From: Utricularia gibba
Lineage: Eukaryota; Streptophyta; Magnoliopsida; Lamiales; Lentibulariaceae
DNA: 64,000 nucleotides
Reading direction: 5' to 3'
Assembly: GCA_002189035.1 (NCBI GenBank)
Contig: NEEC01000020.1
Span: forward strand, 868,001-932,000
Position numbers and translations under genes: made by a program. Below are positions 1 to 11,174 of this stretch, piece after piece. Position 1 is the first letter of the stretch, and every line of letters begins with the position of its first letter. The notes beneath the pieces are model-generated. The model was not told where the DNA came from, searched no databases, and was given only the letters and a program-made list of their open reading frames with translations.

Positions 1-559
1 TGGCATGAGAAGAAATCACATGTTGTGATTGATTATGAGCCATGTTCCTGACCAGCAAATGCTCCAATAAACTCTCCAAAGGTGCTAATCTGGTGCAAAT
101 ACTTGTGCAGCAAGAGTGGATGTGGGAAATAGATCAAATAATAAATTAAAAAATTGGTTTGGAAAATATTTTAGGAAGCTTCAACTCTTTATCATGCCAA
201 AGTTGCACTCGATGTTAATGAAAGAGCAAATGTGACAAGTTCAAAGTAATTTGGTAGCTTGGAATAAATTGATTAAGCAAACTAGAGTAGCAGATTAAAC
301 ATCCATAATGGAATAAATTGGTTAACTTTATTTTTTGATTAAACATCAATAATCTTTTTAAATTTTAATTCTAGTTATATGTTATGTGTCAATTTTGTTT
401 GAGTTTTAAGATTTTATATTGATTTTTACGTTTTGTTAATGTTTAGGTTGGAAAAAAAAGAAAACTCTTCACTTTTTTTTTTAAACAAAAAAGAAGTGAA
501 GATGAGATTGAAGAAGTTTTTATTATAAAATTATTTCTAATCATACTTCAATTGCAATA

Positions 560-1460
560 GAAAATCAAGGTAGGATAATAAAGTCGTTTTCAACAATGTT
601 GATTTAATGGTTTTCTTTGACTAGAGTATTTAAAAAATAAATAATAGGCATGTTTATTGGTTTCCTTGCTTCTTATTCAACAAGAGTGCACAAAAAGAGG
701 ACGAACTCATGTTTTCACTATATGTATTTTCTTCAATTGGAAAAACATGAGTAATAATAGGAATTATTCTTTTTTGACTCATATAGATTCTGATTCATCA
801 TCTTAGTACAATAAGATTGTAGATGATTGCCATGTTTTATTGAAACAATCTAGACACGGATTATATTATCAAAGTGCGCAATAAACAAGAAACTAAAGAC
901 AATCGTTTATGTTTACAAGTTTCAGTGTCAGCAATTAGCTAGCTTGCATTTTAAGGATGTGACTTTCGTGATCATAATATTGAAAATGGAGATAATTTTA
1001 TTGATTTGATTGAACTTCTAGTAAGCTTCAATCCTGATATTGAAAATGTTGTGTTAGAGAAAACTTTACATAATATTAAATCCATATCACCTAACACTCA
1101 AAATCAAATTTTGGGTCTTTATGCAAGTACTATTTGAAAGAACATTTTTGAGAAGATTGAAGATTGAAAGTTTTCTATTAAAGCATCTTTAGTGATTTTC
1201 GAAAATGATGACATGGTTTCCTTTATTAAGTTTTCATGAGGAAATGGAATTTACTAAAAGTGATTTCCAAAATATAGAATTTACTCAAATTAATCATTTC
1301 CGTAAAAATAAAAGTGATTTCCGGAAAGCCATGTCAGCATTTCTGGAAATCACTAAAGATGCTTTTATTGTGTATGAAATTTGTAATATTTCTAAACAAG
1401 AACAAATAACATTGATAAACAAATTTTTTGATCACCCTCAACATTTAAAAAAACTGGCAT
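560..1460 (+). pseudogene. Degenerate DUF4371 / TTF-zinc-finger (hAT-related) transposase fragment
   Basis: Translating the plus strand in shifting frames gives the DUF4371 pattern in order. A tryptophan-lysine-asparagine stretch lies near 735. A region resembling 'HVVRYLAFQGCAFRG' lies near 900-975. Then come a DNFIDLIELL-like block near 990-1020 and a KFSI...CNISKQEQITL block (1168-1180 continuing at 1368). This order matches DUF4371 proteins of the TTF-type zinc finger/hAT-like group. Several stops and frame changes are present, and a MITE splits the gene at 1181-1364. No terminal repeats of a parent element were found. Family assignment is from recognised sequence pattern only, so I hold it moderately. 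The plus-strand reading frame at 1205-1591 mostly reads through the MITE and is not a separate gene. Confidence 0.55.
1181..1364. mobile_element. Tourist-like (PIF/Harbinger) MITE, 184 bp, TTA target duplication
   Basis: The two ends are inverted repeats of about 36 bp with four mismatches by eye. Both start AAGCATCTTTAGTGATTT and run to GACATGG. The trinucleotide TTA flanks both sides (1178-1180 and 1365-1367), as expected of PIF/Harbinger-type elements. The element sits inside the DUF4371 relic. Removing it with one TTA rejoins the coding pattern with the length usual for the family. It has no coding capacity. A related copy is at 46152-46448. Confidence 0.8.
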
Positions 1461-2310
1461 GTTATTCTTATAGAACTCTTGTTGGAAATGAAATATTGAT
1501 ATGTACATCGTATTGGCGCAGCATGATTTCAAACACCATGATGTTATCGTATGCTACATATTTATCCACAAAACCCAAATTCCATCAGTAACCTTATACG
1601 AAAAAATAAATGTAGCATATTTATCATTTTTAGGAAGGTTTAGGAAATTTTGTAGCGACTCTCCACACATGATCAGGATAACAAAAGCAGTTGTATTTGG
1701 GGAGAGTTTGCGGCATTCTGGTTCTGAAATTCAAGTTCTAATGTTAGTGAAAACTAGACGCAGAATGTTCTGTTAAAACATGTACAAAACATTGTTTTCG
1801 TGTCTTGTTAGAGATTGGATGAATAGGAAGTGGGTAAAAATTATTTGTATCATTTATCTATGACTTTAAAAACTGTTCTTTTATAGATGAAATTACAACA
1901 GCCAGATTCACATTTCTCACGCTTCTAACACTTGTCGAACTTTAGTATCATAAAATAACAAAGACTATGTCTTGTCTTACGCCAATGCTACGCATGATTA
2001 TGCTGCTTGTGTTGTCTGCATGCAGACACTTCCTCCCTCTCTTCATTTTGAGCTAAACCCTAAATGTTGTATGCCGCCACATATGTAATGTGTTAGCCAT
2101 TTTGGACCAAATTCATATTTGAAGTGTCGGGAGTTCGTTCTGTTCATCAGTTCTCATCGTTGAAGTTCTATCACTTCCATCATCATTTCATCTTTTTCTT
2201 TGGAAAGTAATGAATGGTGAGCCTGAGTCTGTTTAAGAGAAACACACAGTAATAACAATTTGACATTTCTCACAATACAGTAGTGAGAAGTTAACCAGAT
2301 TTCTAATACA
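1461..2310. other. Intergenic, no gene recognised
   Basis: Short open frames occur (for example plus strand 1501-1776), but none shows a recognisable domain or codon pattern. The stretch ends at the target-site duplication of the MULE. Confidence 0.5.
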
Positions 2311-2319
2311 CTCCGGCTG
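2311..2319. repeat. Left 9-bp target-site duplication of the MULE
   Basis: CTCCGGCTG matches the right copy CTCCGACTG in 8 of 9 positions. The single difference is a G/A transition. Confidence 0.7.
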
Positions 2320-2784
2320 GGAGTTTTTACCAAATCCACCAACTGTAAAAAAACCTACTTCCAAAATCACCTACTATGTGCATCTCAACTTTAATGTGTG
2401 TCAAAGCCACCCATACTACAGATTTTCTTTTTCATTTTTGAATTTCTTTTTGACAACATATTTTAATACTATTATATTTTTTACAAAAAAATAAAAATAT
2501 ATTATATTCGTTTTGCAAATATTGTAACAAATATTATTAAAATATCTTTTTTAGAATTCAAAAATTATATTAAATAAAAAAATCAAATTAAATTTTTGAA
2601 AATGTATATTTTATTTAATTATTATATATTCAAAAATATATACAATTAAACAATGGAAAAATAAATAATTTAAACAAAATGAAAAATCAAATTATATTAT
2701 ATATTCTTTTATAAATAATAAATCAAATTAAAAATCATAAATATCGTTTCATTTAACTTTTTCATGTTAATATTTTTTATTTAG

Positions 2785-3560
2785 GTTGATCACTATAATT
2801 CATTAATTATAGTTATCAGAAATAAAAAAATATAAAGAAAACAACAATTACATATTTATGTCGATCACTACAATTTATTAATTACAGTTATTAGAAATGA
2901 AACTAATATAAAGAAAATAATAATTACATATTTCTTCCAATCACCACAATTCATCAATTACAGTTATCAGAAATAAAATTAATATAAACAAAATAATAAT
3001 TGTCTATTTCTAACGATCATTGTAATCATCAATTATAGTTACCACAAATAAAAGTAATATAAGAAAAACCATAATCGTTTATTTATGTCAATCACTATAA
3101 TTCATCAATTACAGTGATTAGAAAACATGGTGATAATAGTCTATTAAGCAAAAGTGTTCCGAACAAGCATAAAAGAGAAAATAAGAATTACTCGAGCAAT
3201 AGTTTGTATCTTTAAATTTTACGATCACCGTAATTAGCGATTACAGTTACCAGAATTGAAAGTAATATAAGGAAATGATAACCTGTTTCTACGGATCAAC
3301 GTAATCATCAGTTACTAGAGAAAATAATTATAATACTTTATTAAGCAAAACGATGATTACCTATTTCTGCGGATCATCGTAATCATCAATTACAATTCTC
3401 AGAGAATATGCTTATAGTATTCTACCAAGCAAAATGATGATTATCTATTTCTGCCGATCACCGTAATCATCAGTTACAGTTACTAGATAACAATAAAGCA
3501 AAAGTGCTCCTAATATGCATAATGAAATAGAAAATGAGAATTACTCTACTAATGCTTTGT
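2785..3560. repeat. Left subterminal palindromic array of the MULE, about 78-bp period
   Basis: About nine imperfect units, mostly spaced 77-79 bp, each centre on a palindrome of the form AATCACTGTAATT / AATTACAGTGATT, for example near 2800, 2877, 2953, 3108, 3388 and 3467. Between cores runs AT-rich sequence such as AGAAATAAAATTAATATAAA. A larger duplication of about 320 bp is overlaid. The stretch near 3165-3220 is repeated near 3490-3560 and includes the last codons of the minus-strand FCP1-like gene. The array is the inverted counterpart of the right array at 9895-10455. Confidence 0.8.
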
Positions 3561-4620
3561 AATACTCCCAATCTAGATGGTCTTCATTCATTGGGGCTTG
3601 ACCAATACGAAAATCACGCACAAAGGATGACACATCAAATGCATCTATAAGTACTTCAAGAAAAGTCTTCATCTCAGCCCCTTTCATAAAAGATGAATCT
3701 TTTTTATCATCCGTGTGCTTGTAAGAGTATGGAAATGTGGCATTGTCAATCTATTTGAGAATCAGTAGACTATAATTTAAACTAAAAAAATAAAATTTAA
3801 CTTATGAAATTTTTAACTAAAATTATTACCGGATTTGTTATAGACTTGTATGATGAATCATCTACCAACAAGGTGTTATCATGTGTATACCGGCCATGAA
3901 AAGCATCATACTCCTATATTTTTCGCAACTCTTTCAGCAAAACCATACTTGCTGGCTTCTTGAGGACTCGAAGGTTTGTGGTGGCGCATTTCGTTCCATC
4001 TCATATGAATGCCAAATTTGACATCTTCTCGCCAAACATCCAATTAATGACTTGGTTTAGTTGTGCACTGTTACAAAAAGAATAACATGTAAAACATATA
4101 TATAAAAAAGATAATATAATATTTTGTATGTTACCCTCCACGTGACGACCATAGTGCAACATCAAAATGTTGCATACACCATTCCATAAACTCCCTAGCA
4201 TTTGGTCTTAGAAACACTTAAAATATAACATATGCAATAAAGTCAAGTTAATAAATTAGCAACTAACTATATGTTGCAAATGTGTGAAATACTAAATAAA
4301 TACTATACCTGCTCGCCCATAAATCCACTTATGTGGACGCCCTTTGATGGTTGATGATGAATGAAAAATAATATCATCAAAAATGCCATTGACGTCAAAT
4401 ACTACTAATTTCTGAACCGTTGGAATATGACAACTTGATTCACAGAAAGAAGGCCATTTGGATTGATATCACTTTAGTTGTTGCTTCAATGCCTCATTTT
4501 CAGATGCCAAATCATTTGTTTCATTGTCAACCGCCACATCTTCGTGTAAATTATCAACATCATTTCCACTTTGATCATCCACATTATCATCCTTCTTTGT
4601 AATCCTTTTTTTCCCACACC
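3541..4620 (-). pseudogene. FCP1/NIF-type (HAD) phosphatase-like gene carried in the MULE, broken
   Basis: Minus-strand exons translate to the FCP1/NLI-interacting-factor pattern. First comes an acidic linker (about 4480-4620), then KLVVFDVNGIFDD (about 4330-4400, the DxN/D nucleophile motif), then EFMEWCMQHFDVALWSS (about 4133-4203). YTHDNTLLVDDSSYK follows (about 3855-3910, the conserved VDD(S/T) motif), then a last exon ending at stop 3541-3543. FCP1-type enzymes dephosphorylate phosphoserine or threonine, classically on the RNA polymerase II tail. Two codons where the family usually has Trp (before DGTKC and before EYDAF) read TGA and TAG. The gene is therefore probably dead unless these are splice artefacts. 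It lies immediately downstream of the transposon-protein-like segment on the same strand. Whether both were one gene is not clear. Confidence 0.65.
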
Positions 4621-4892
4621 AAAACTTGGCTGTGCCTCAGATTCTAAAGATGGGAAGTACGATTGTAGTCAATGATCTAGTTTGTCCTTTAAAAAAAGCA
4701 ATGAATTCATCAACGACATCCCTTAGTAACATTTCAACACCTAAAAGTAAGCATAAGTAAATTAGACCAATAAAATCAAAACAATTCTTAAAAAAGAACA
4801 TAGTATAAAAAATTATTTAACGCATAAAATACATTGTGGTTTTCTAATAAGATGAGAATTTGGAAGTGTGCGTTGGAAATCATTTGGTAAAT

Positions 4893-5333
4893 TTATACAA
4901 AACTTGTCCACCAACTATCATAGCCACTTCGTAGACCTTTCACTAATTTAATTGTAGACATACCCTTTATCACATAATTTGATGAATCCTTTATTTTACT
5001 ACACATGATCACAACAAAGAAAATAGGAAATTTTAGAGGAATGCTTTCCTCACAAGCAATGTAAACCCATGCCAATATATATGCCACTCACTTAGGAGTC
5101 AAATGTGAAAATGGAATTTGAAGGCATGTCAAAACTTGCAACATAAATAGTACCATTGGCACACGCAAGCCACATCTAAGGTGCTCAGTGGTGATAGCAA
5201 AACTCCTAGGACTAACACGTTTTGGATTATCACCAACGATCTCTTCATCCTCTTCCTTATCCCACAATTGATATTCAGCAGGAATATTGAATCGAAGCCT
5301 CAACTTTTCTGATGTGTTCATCTCTGCATAAAG
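4893..5333 (-). pseudogene. Plant transposon protein-like segment (Transposase_28-like), broken
   Basis: After an AG acceptor at 5334-5335, an ATG at 5331 starts a frame of 81 codons. It has an acidic stretch (DKEEDEEIVGD) followed by GLRVPMVLFMLQVLTCLQIP and FSHLTPK. An in-frame TGA (5085-5087 region) precedes continuing similarity (VAYILAWVYIACEES, then KLVKGLRSGYDSWWTSF). The order of a Gly-Leu-Arg-(Leu/Val)-Pro motif, 'L(T/S)P' and a later 'GL..G...W...FF' resembles the plant Transposase_28 'putative gypsy-type transposon' family. This is pattern recognition and unproven. Further stops follow. It probably forms the 5' part of the minus-strand transcription unit of the MULE. Confidence 0.4.
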
Positions 5334-5429
5334 AACAATGAAAATGGATACTTTCAAATCCATAAACTGTGATGAAAGCATTTCAGTGACTAAAATTTCA
5401 TAATAAAATAAATTTCGTATAATTTCATA

Positions 5430-6230
5430 GCCACACACCGTAATGAAAGCATTACAGTGACTAAAATTTCATAGCCACACACCGCAATGAAGGCATTACA
5501 ACGACTAAAATTTTACAATAAAATAAACTTCACATAGTTTTATAGTCACACATCACAATGAAAGAGATACAGTGACTAAAATGTCATAATAAAATCAACT
5601 ACACATAATTTCATGACAACACACCACAATAAAAGAGATATAGTGAATAAAATATCACAATAAAATAAATTTCTCATAATTTCATAGCCACACACCGCAA
5701 TGATTGCATTACAGTGACTAAAATTTCACAATAAAATAAATTTCGCATACTTTCAAAGCCACACACCACAATGAACATATTATAGTGATGAAAAATACAA
5801 AACAAAAAAACATCTGCATAAAGCCACGCACTGCAGTGAACGAATTACGATGACTATAAATCCAAAATATAATAAACATATGCATACTTTCAGAGCCACG
5901 CACCGCAATTATCGCACAATATGGTGACGATAGTAAAATAACGTTTCATATACTTAGAGATCTTTGCACATTACAGTGACCGTAATTTCAAAATGAAAAA
6001 GAGTGGGGATACTTTCAGAGCAATGCATTGTAACAAACGCATTATGGTGACTATAATTTCAAAAAAAAAGCCATCCATCCTTTTTAAAATCACTCACAAC
6101 ATTGATCAATATAATGACGAAAATTTTCAGATAAAACAAATCTTGTATGCTTTCAGATCCTTGTGAAATAGAGAACACAATACTATGACCATTAAGATAT
6201 AAAAAACATAAACAAAAATTACACATAAAC
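5430..6230. repeat. Internal palindromic array, about 71-bp period, in the intron of the minus-strand MULE gene
   Basis: About eleven units carry a core like CACACCGTAATG-AAAG-CATTACAGTG, near 5434, 5477, 5549, 5622, 5692, 5762, 5826, 5899, 5965, 6025 and 6090. The arms CACCGTAATG and CATTACAGTG are near-perfect inverted repeats. Between cores is ACTAAAATTTCATAATAAAATAAAT-like sequence, in pieces. The array fills the proposed intron between a donor at 6235 and an acceptor at 5334 on the minus strand. Confidence 0.75.
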
Positions 6231-6235
6231 CATAC

Positions 6236-6320
6236 CTGTTCTGTGTGAAAAAACCTTTGAAATGTGAAGATTGATACGGTGGTTGAAGAAGGAAGAGAAG
6301 AATGGTGTAAATAAATTTTT
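6236..6320 (-). other. Probable 5' non-coding exon of the divergent minus-strand MULE gene
   Basis: On the minus strand CACAGAACAG is followed by GTATGG, a good donor at 6235. The nearest acceptor is TATGCAG just before 5333, two bases upstream of the first ATG of the next exon. A pyrimidine-rich leader-like stretch lies upstream. The exon's 5' limit is not determined. Confidence 0.35.
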
Positions 6321-6489
6321 GAAGTAATTAATTTGTTTTTTAAAACCCAATTTAATAAATTCAGGAAAATTGTCAGTCTATTTTATCGGGAACCGAATGA
6401 TACTTTTTCAGTCAAAGATACTATAGCACGTGATAAGTGAAAGGTGTGCGAAGTAAAATTTGACGCGATTCTTCTAAAAATAGCAGATT

Positions 6490-6565
6490 TACGGATGGTC
6501 ACCGTATTACGGTGACCATACTTGAGGTTTAGGGTAAACCTCGTTTACCCTAAACCCTAAATCCT
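6490..6565. promoter_or_regulatory. Two adjacent perfect palindromes with telo-box between the divergent MULE genes
   Basis: At 6497-6517 the arms GGTCACCGTA and TACGGTGACC flank a single T. At 6526-6556 the arms GGTTTAGGGTAAAC and GTTTACCCTAAACC flank CTC. The second continues into ACCCTAAACCCTAAATCC, a plant telo-box type sequence. Both lie in the gap between the minus-strand leader exon and the transposase, so a shared control region is likely. The first palindrome is the strongest version of the motif repeated in the three arrays. Confidence 0.6.
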
Positions 6566-7129
6566 ACAAATCCATATGATTAATGTTTTGAAGATGGGAT
6601 TAAAAAATATGATCATATATTGAACATAGTTATGAATTACATATGATTTGCAACTTATTACAATTTTTTTTACATACATGAATAAGATTCAAAAAAATGT
6701 GAAATAAATGTGTATGTAGTGTTTTAGATGTAATAATGAGAATGTATTTCATTGTGAAAAATTCTTTGATTTCGATTTTTTTTACTCGAAAAATAGGAAA
6801 AATATACATATATACTTAATCACACGTTTTCAGGTTGTTAAACATAGTAAATCTTAATTAATTTGAGTAATTTTGATTATATTTTTGGATGCTCATTGGT
6901 TTCTCCATTGCGGTGTGCCGCCTATATTCCATTATTAGCAGACAACACAGACAGCTACATGTTCCAAGATCAATAAAGTCTACTGATTTGTGTTTCAATG
7001 TTTTGGACTCACATGCCTCAATCACATGACCGAATTGTTCAAATTTAAAGGCTTTTGAAAACCATTCTTTCATCCTTCTCCAAAACCTCATCTTCTTGCA
7101 ACCTCATTCTTACATATCTCTCTATTTGG

Positions 7130-9864
7130 ATGGCTTTCAGATCTTTCTCATGCAAGGTCTTCTTTGGAGATCAAATCTATAATTACGGGAATTACGTAAG
7201 TTATAGTGTGGCACCAATCCAATTTTTTCAGTCAGATGCCGATATTTCATTAGAAGAATTAAAAGCAAGGTTATATGAGATTGTTCAATTGTCTTCTTCA
7301 AGGTTCAATCTTAGATTATCAGCCCAATTTTTTGATGTTGTGACTAGAGAAACGATGTATTTGAATTTAGAGATACAGAATAACCTGGATTATCTTCATG
7401 TACCTAACCATGTTATTGCTCCGGTGGATTTATTTGTGGAATACGACCCATTTTTTTCAAAAGAACCTCACTCACAAATTAGAGACAACGGTAATGACTA
7501 TTTCTTTCTTGTAAATTTCGAAATTATATATGTTTTTTTTAATTTTATGTTATTCTATTTTCCTATAGATGAATATATGGATTATGATTTCGGTCCAGTC
7601 CAAAATATTGATGGCGATTCATTTATGTAATTCACTAATGAAAATGAGGTTCCCGATATTGATCATACTCCTCAAAACTCAAAAGGCGAAGAGAATGTGC
7701 TTGAAGGAAACGCAAGTTGTGATTCGGAATGGTTTCCTAACTTAGGTTTACATGATATAGAGGAAGAATCGAGTAATCATGGAGTATACACACATCAATA
7801 TGAATCGAGATTCAAGGAAGGTGATCTATTTGAAGATAAAGAAGATTTTCGAAGACAAGTTAGAGAATTTTCCATTGAAATTGGAAAGGAGTTCACTGTT
7901 GGTGACACTGAGCTTAGAGTCTTGGAGATGTATTGCAAATAACGTGACATTCAAAATTGTCACTGAAGGATTCGCGCAGTTCATTATAAACAATTGGGAA
8001 AATGGAAGATCTCAAAGCTTATTGAGCCTCACACATGCAAGCGGCAGGGGGCGGGATTCTTTTATCACAGAAACATCAATCATGATTATATCTCTGAGAT
8101 TGCCAAGCCATATATTGAAGTAGACATTGGGACCAAAGTGTCAACTATTATTGCAGCTGTGTTGGATAGAACTAGTTATGAAGTACCGTACAAACGTGCA
8201 TGGTATGGAATGCGAAAGGCATTTGAGAAGGTGTATGACACATGGGAGGAATCAATAAAGAAACTTCCAGCTTTCTTAAATGAAGTTGCCTTACAAAATC
8301 TAGGCACCGTAATCCAATGGAGGAATAAGGAAGATGGAGTCACATTGCACTATTACTTCTGGGCGTTTGGACCATGTATACATGCCTACCAGCACACCCG
8401 TCCGGTTATTTCAGTCGATGCAATGCACTTGTATATGACATATAGGCACAAAATGCTCATTGCGATGACCGCTCTCAATGTGGAAAGATTTTGCCGCTTG
8501 CCTTTGCCATAGTAGATGAAGAAACTAATGCTTCTTGGCTATGGTTTCTAGAGCTAGTGGGAACTTACATTGCTTTGGGAAAACCCACGTGCTTGATTTC
8601 TGATAGATGTGACTCTATTCGAAAGGCAGCAATCAGAGTTACAGCATTCAGTGAAGAATTTGGAGGATGTCATCGCTATTGCTTTCGAATTTTCGAACAA
8701 ATTTCTTTGACAGATTTAAATGTGAGCCGGTTCGAACGTTATTCCTTAAAGCATCATTCACCGGGTACGTGGAGAAATTCTATGATTATGTGGAAGAGCT
8801 TAGAATGATAAATATCGTGGCTTGGAACTACTTAATAAATGTTCCTCCCGAGGCTTGGACAATATCTCAAGATGGTGGTCGAAGATATGGAACAATGACT
8901 ACCAATCAAATTGAAGAAATGAACGGTGTTTTGAAAGGAGCACGACATCTCCCACTTATGGCATTGGCTCAGGTATGATTAATTTGTGTTGTGTTTTAAA
9001 TTTAACGAAAATTTTGTAATAACATGTAGGTTATATTTGCTCGATGCAAAAAGTATATTTCAGAAGGTTTGGAGTTGGGACTAGAGGCACAAAGGAAGAA
9101 TCAAGTCCTTTCAATACAAGCGCAACGATTGTTTGATCATTGGGACAAGTTTCATCCTTATTCAAGAGTGGAGATTTATGATCGCTACGAAATGATAGTT
9201 CATGTAATCACCCGAAGGAAAGCAAATGGGAAAGATAACGTTTGTGTGGTGTGCATCAAGGAGAGCAAATGCACGTGCTGGTAAAATTATGGAATACCAT
9301 GCTCACATGCACAACAAGTTAGACTATAATTTAATAATGTTCATTTATTCAATATGAAAGACATGTTTATTTCAGGCATGCAAGAGACTTGAAGTTGATT
9401 CAAGACAATATGTGGATCCCATACACTTACAACAACATTCGTTGAAAGCATACTAGGTCCAATTCCATCCACTTCGAACAGAGAGACATTGGCAAGCAAC
9501 AATGTCTCTCATTCATGATCCTACACGTAAAAAGGTGATTAGACATGGTCGTACACGTAGTTCACGATATAGGATGAATATGGATAGGGGAAGGAGCACA
9601 GGAAGGAGAAGTGGACATAGTGGAAGACCAAGAGTTTCACAAGATACAGCTTCACCTGCACATAGTCCACCTCAGAGCCATCGAGTATCTATTGATGTAC
9701 CATATCACCGTGATTTCGAAGGTGTTTCTCAACAACCACGATCATCTCTTCAAGAACGACCTCAGGGTATGAACACTAGTATTGATCTTCCTTGCTCGTC
9801 TACTCAACAGCCTAGGAAGCAGAAGTCACTTATGCGTAAATTTTTTGAGTCGTTTATGAAATAA
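7130..9864 (+). pseudogene. mudrA-like: MuDR/FAR1-type MULE transposase, broken
   Basis: The transposase cuts and inserts the MULE. A plausible start is the ATG at 7130. The N-terminal part has the MULE pattern SLEELKARLYEIVQL, then an intron near 7492-7568. Next are the acidic segment, the DBD_Tnp_Mut-like block (FKEGDLFEDKEDFRRQVREF, 7815-7875) and the EPHTCKRQGAG zinc-binding block (about 8027). The MULE catalytic domain follows with VISVDAMHLYMTYRHKMLIA (8409-8470), LAFAIVDEETNASWLWFLEL (8494-8553) and the CHRYCFR region. An intron lies near 8975-9030. A SWIM zinc finger (CTCW...YGIPCSHA, 9271-9310) and a basic Ser/Arg/Gly-rich tail (9502-9864) end the gene. In-frame stops occur at about 7628, 7940, 7967 and 9282, with frameshifts near 8485 and 8680. 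It is very likely inactive. Confidence 0.85.
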
Positions 9865-9894
9865 GGATAAATATTATCAATATGTAAAATATTA

Positions 9895-10455
9895 TTTGTC
9901 TGGTAACTGTAATTGATGAATTACAGTGATCGGCATAATTATGCAATTATCGTTTTCTTTATATTACTTTTGTTCTTGGTAACTATAATTGATGATTATA
10001 AGGATTGGAAAAAATAAACAATTTTCGTTTTGGTTACATTCATTTCTGGTAACTGTAATTGATGATTATAGGGATTGAAAAAATAAACAATTTTCGTTTT
10101 GCTTATATTACTTTCATTTCTGATAACTGTAATTGATGATTACAGGGATTGAAAAAAATAAACAATTTTCGTTTTGTTTATATTACTTTTATTTCTAGTA
10201 ACTGTAATTGATGAATTACAGTGATTGCCAGAAATAAGTAATTGTCATTTTCTTTATATTACTTTCATTTTGGGTAACTGTAATTAATGATTATAGAGAT
10301 TGAAAAAAATAAACAATTTTCGTTTTGCTTTTATTACTTTTATTTATGGTAACTGTAATTCATGATTACAGTGATTGTAAAAAATAGAGAATTATCGTAT
10401 TACTTATATTACTTTCATTTCTGGTAATTGTAATTGATGAATTGTAGTGATTGGT
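9895..10455. repeat. Right subterminal palindromic array of the MULE, about 72-76-bp period
   Basis: Eight units each contain a core like ACTGTAATTGATGAATTACAG with some loss of symmetry, near 9905, 9982, 10050, 10125, 10200, 10275, 10350 and 10425. They are separated by sequence like GAAAAAATAAACAATTTTCG and TTATATTACTTTCATTTCTG. The array begins 30 bp after the transposase stop. Reverse-complemented, it matches the left array at 2785-3560, so the two arrays extend the terminal inverted repeats inward. Confidence 0.8.
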
Positions 10456-11174
10456 CAACATAAATTAACATATGTAAAATTGAAATACAATTAGCATATA
10501 GTAAAACATGAATTCTATTATTGTATTATAAAAAAAATCGACACATTATAAATATATATGTATTATAATGATTCATATAAAATATATCTTTGTATTTGTT
10601 CAAAAAAATCGAATATCTTATGGAATATTATAAATATAAATATTATATTTTGTTATTATTTTAAAATTATTGTACATTTTTAGTAACTTTAATAAATTAT
10701 TACGATGCTTGAAAATCTTGAACACTGTAATTTATATTGTAGTCATCAATTTCAATATAAATTATTATATATAAAATTTGTTTTCATTAATCGAAATATA
10801 ATTATAATATATAGGAAAACATGATTTATATTATTATATGTTCAAAAATAATGATACATATAATATATATGTATTATATTTATAATTTAAAAAAAACGTA
10901 AATATCTTGATGAATATTAGAAATATAAATATGTGTATTTTTTATTTTAAAATTATACAATTATAATTATGAGTAATTTTTTAAAAATATTTTATTAATT
11001 AATTAGTTTGAATGACATAAACAGTGTTTTAAAAAAAATTTGACATATTTATAACAGAAATTATATTATTTAAATGTATATATTTATTATATTTAAATGT
11101 ATACAATATCTAAAAATAAAAATAATTCAAAAAAGAAAAGAAAAAATTAGGATGAATGGTTTTATACAAATAAT
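10456..11174. other. AT-rich right end of the MULE
   Basis: The stretch is very AT-rich with no coding pattern. It lies between the right palindromic array and the terminal inverted repeat that ends at 11234. Confidence 0.6.

Noticed and set aside
1205-1591. 128-codon plus-strand frame as a gene
   Set aside because: Its first half is MITE sequence and only a short part belongs to the DUF4371 relic.
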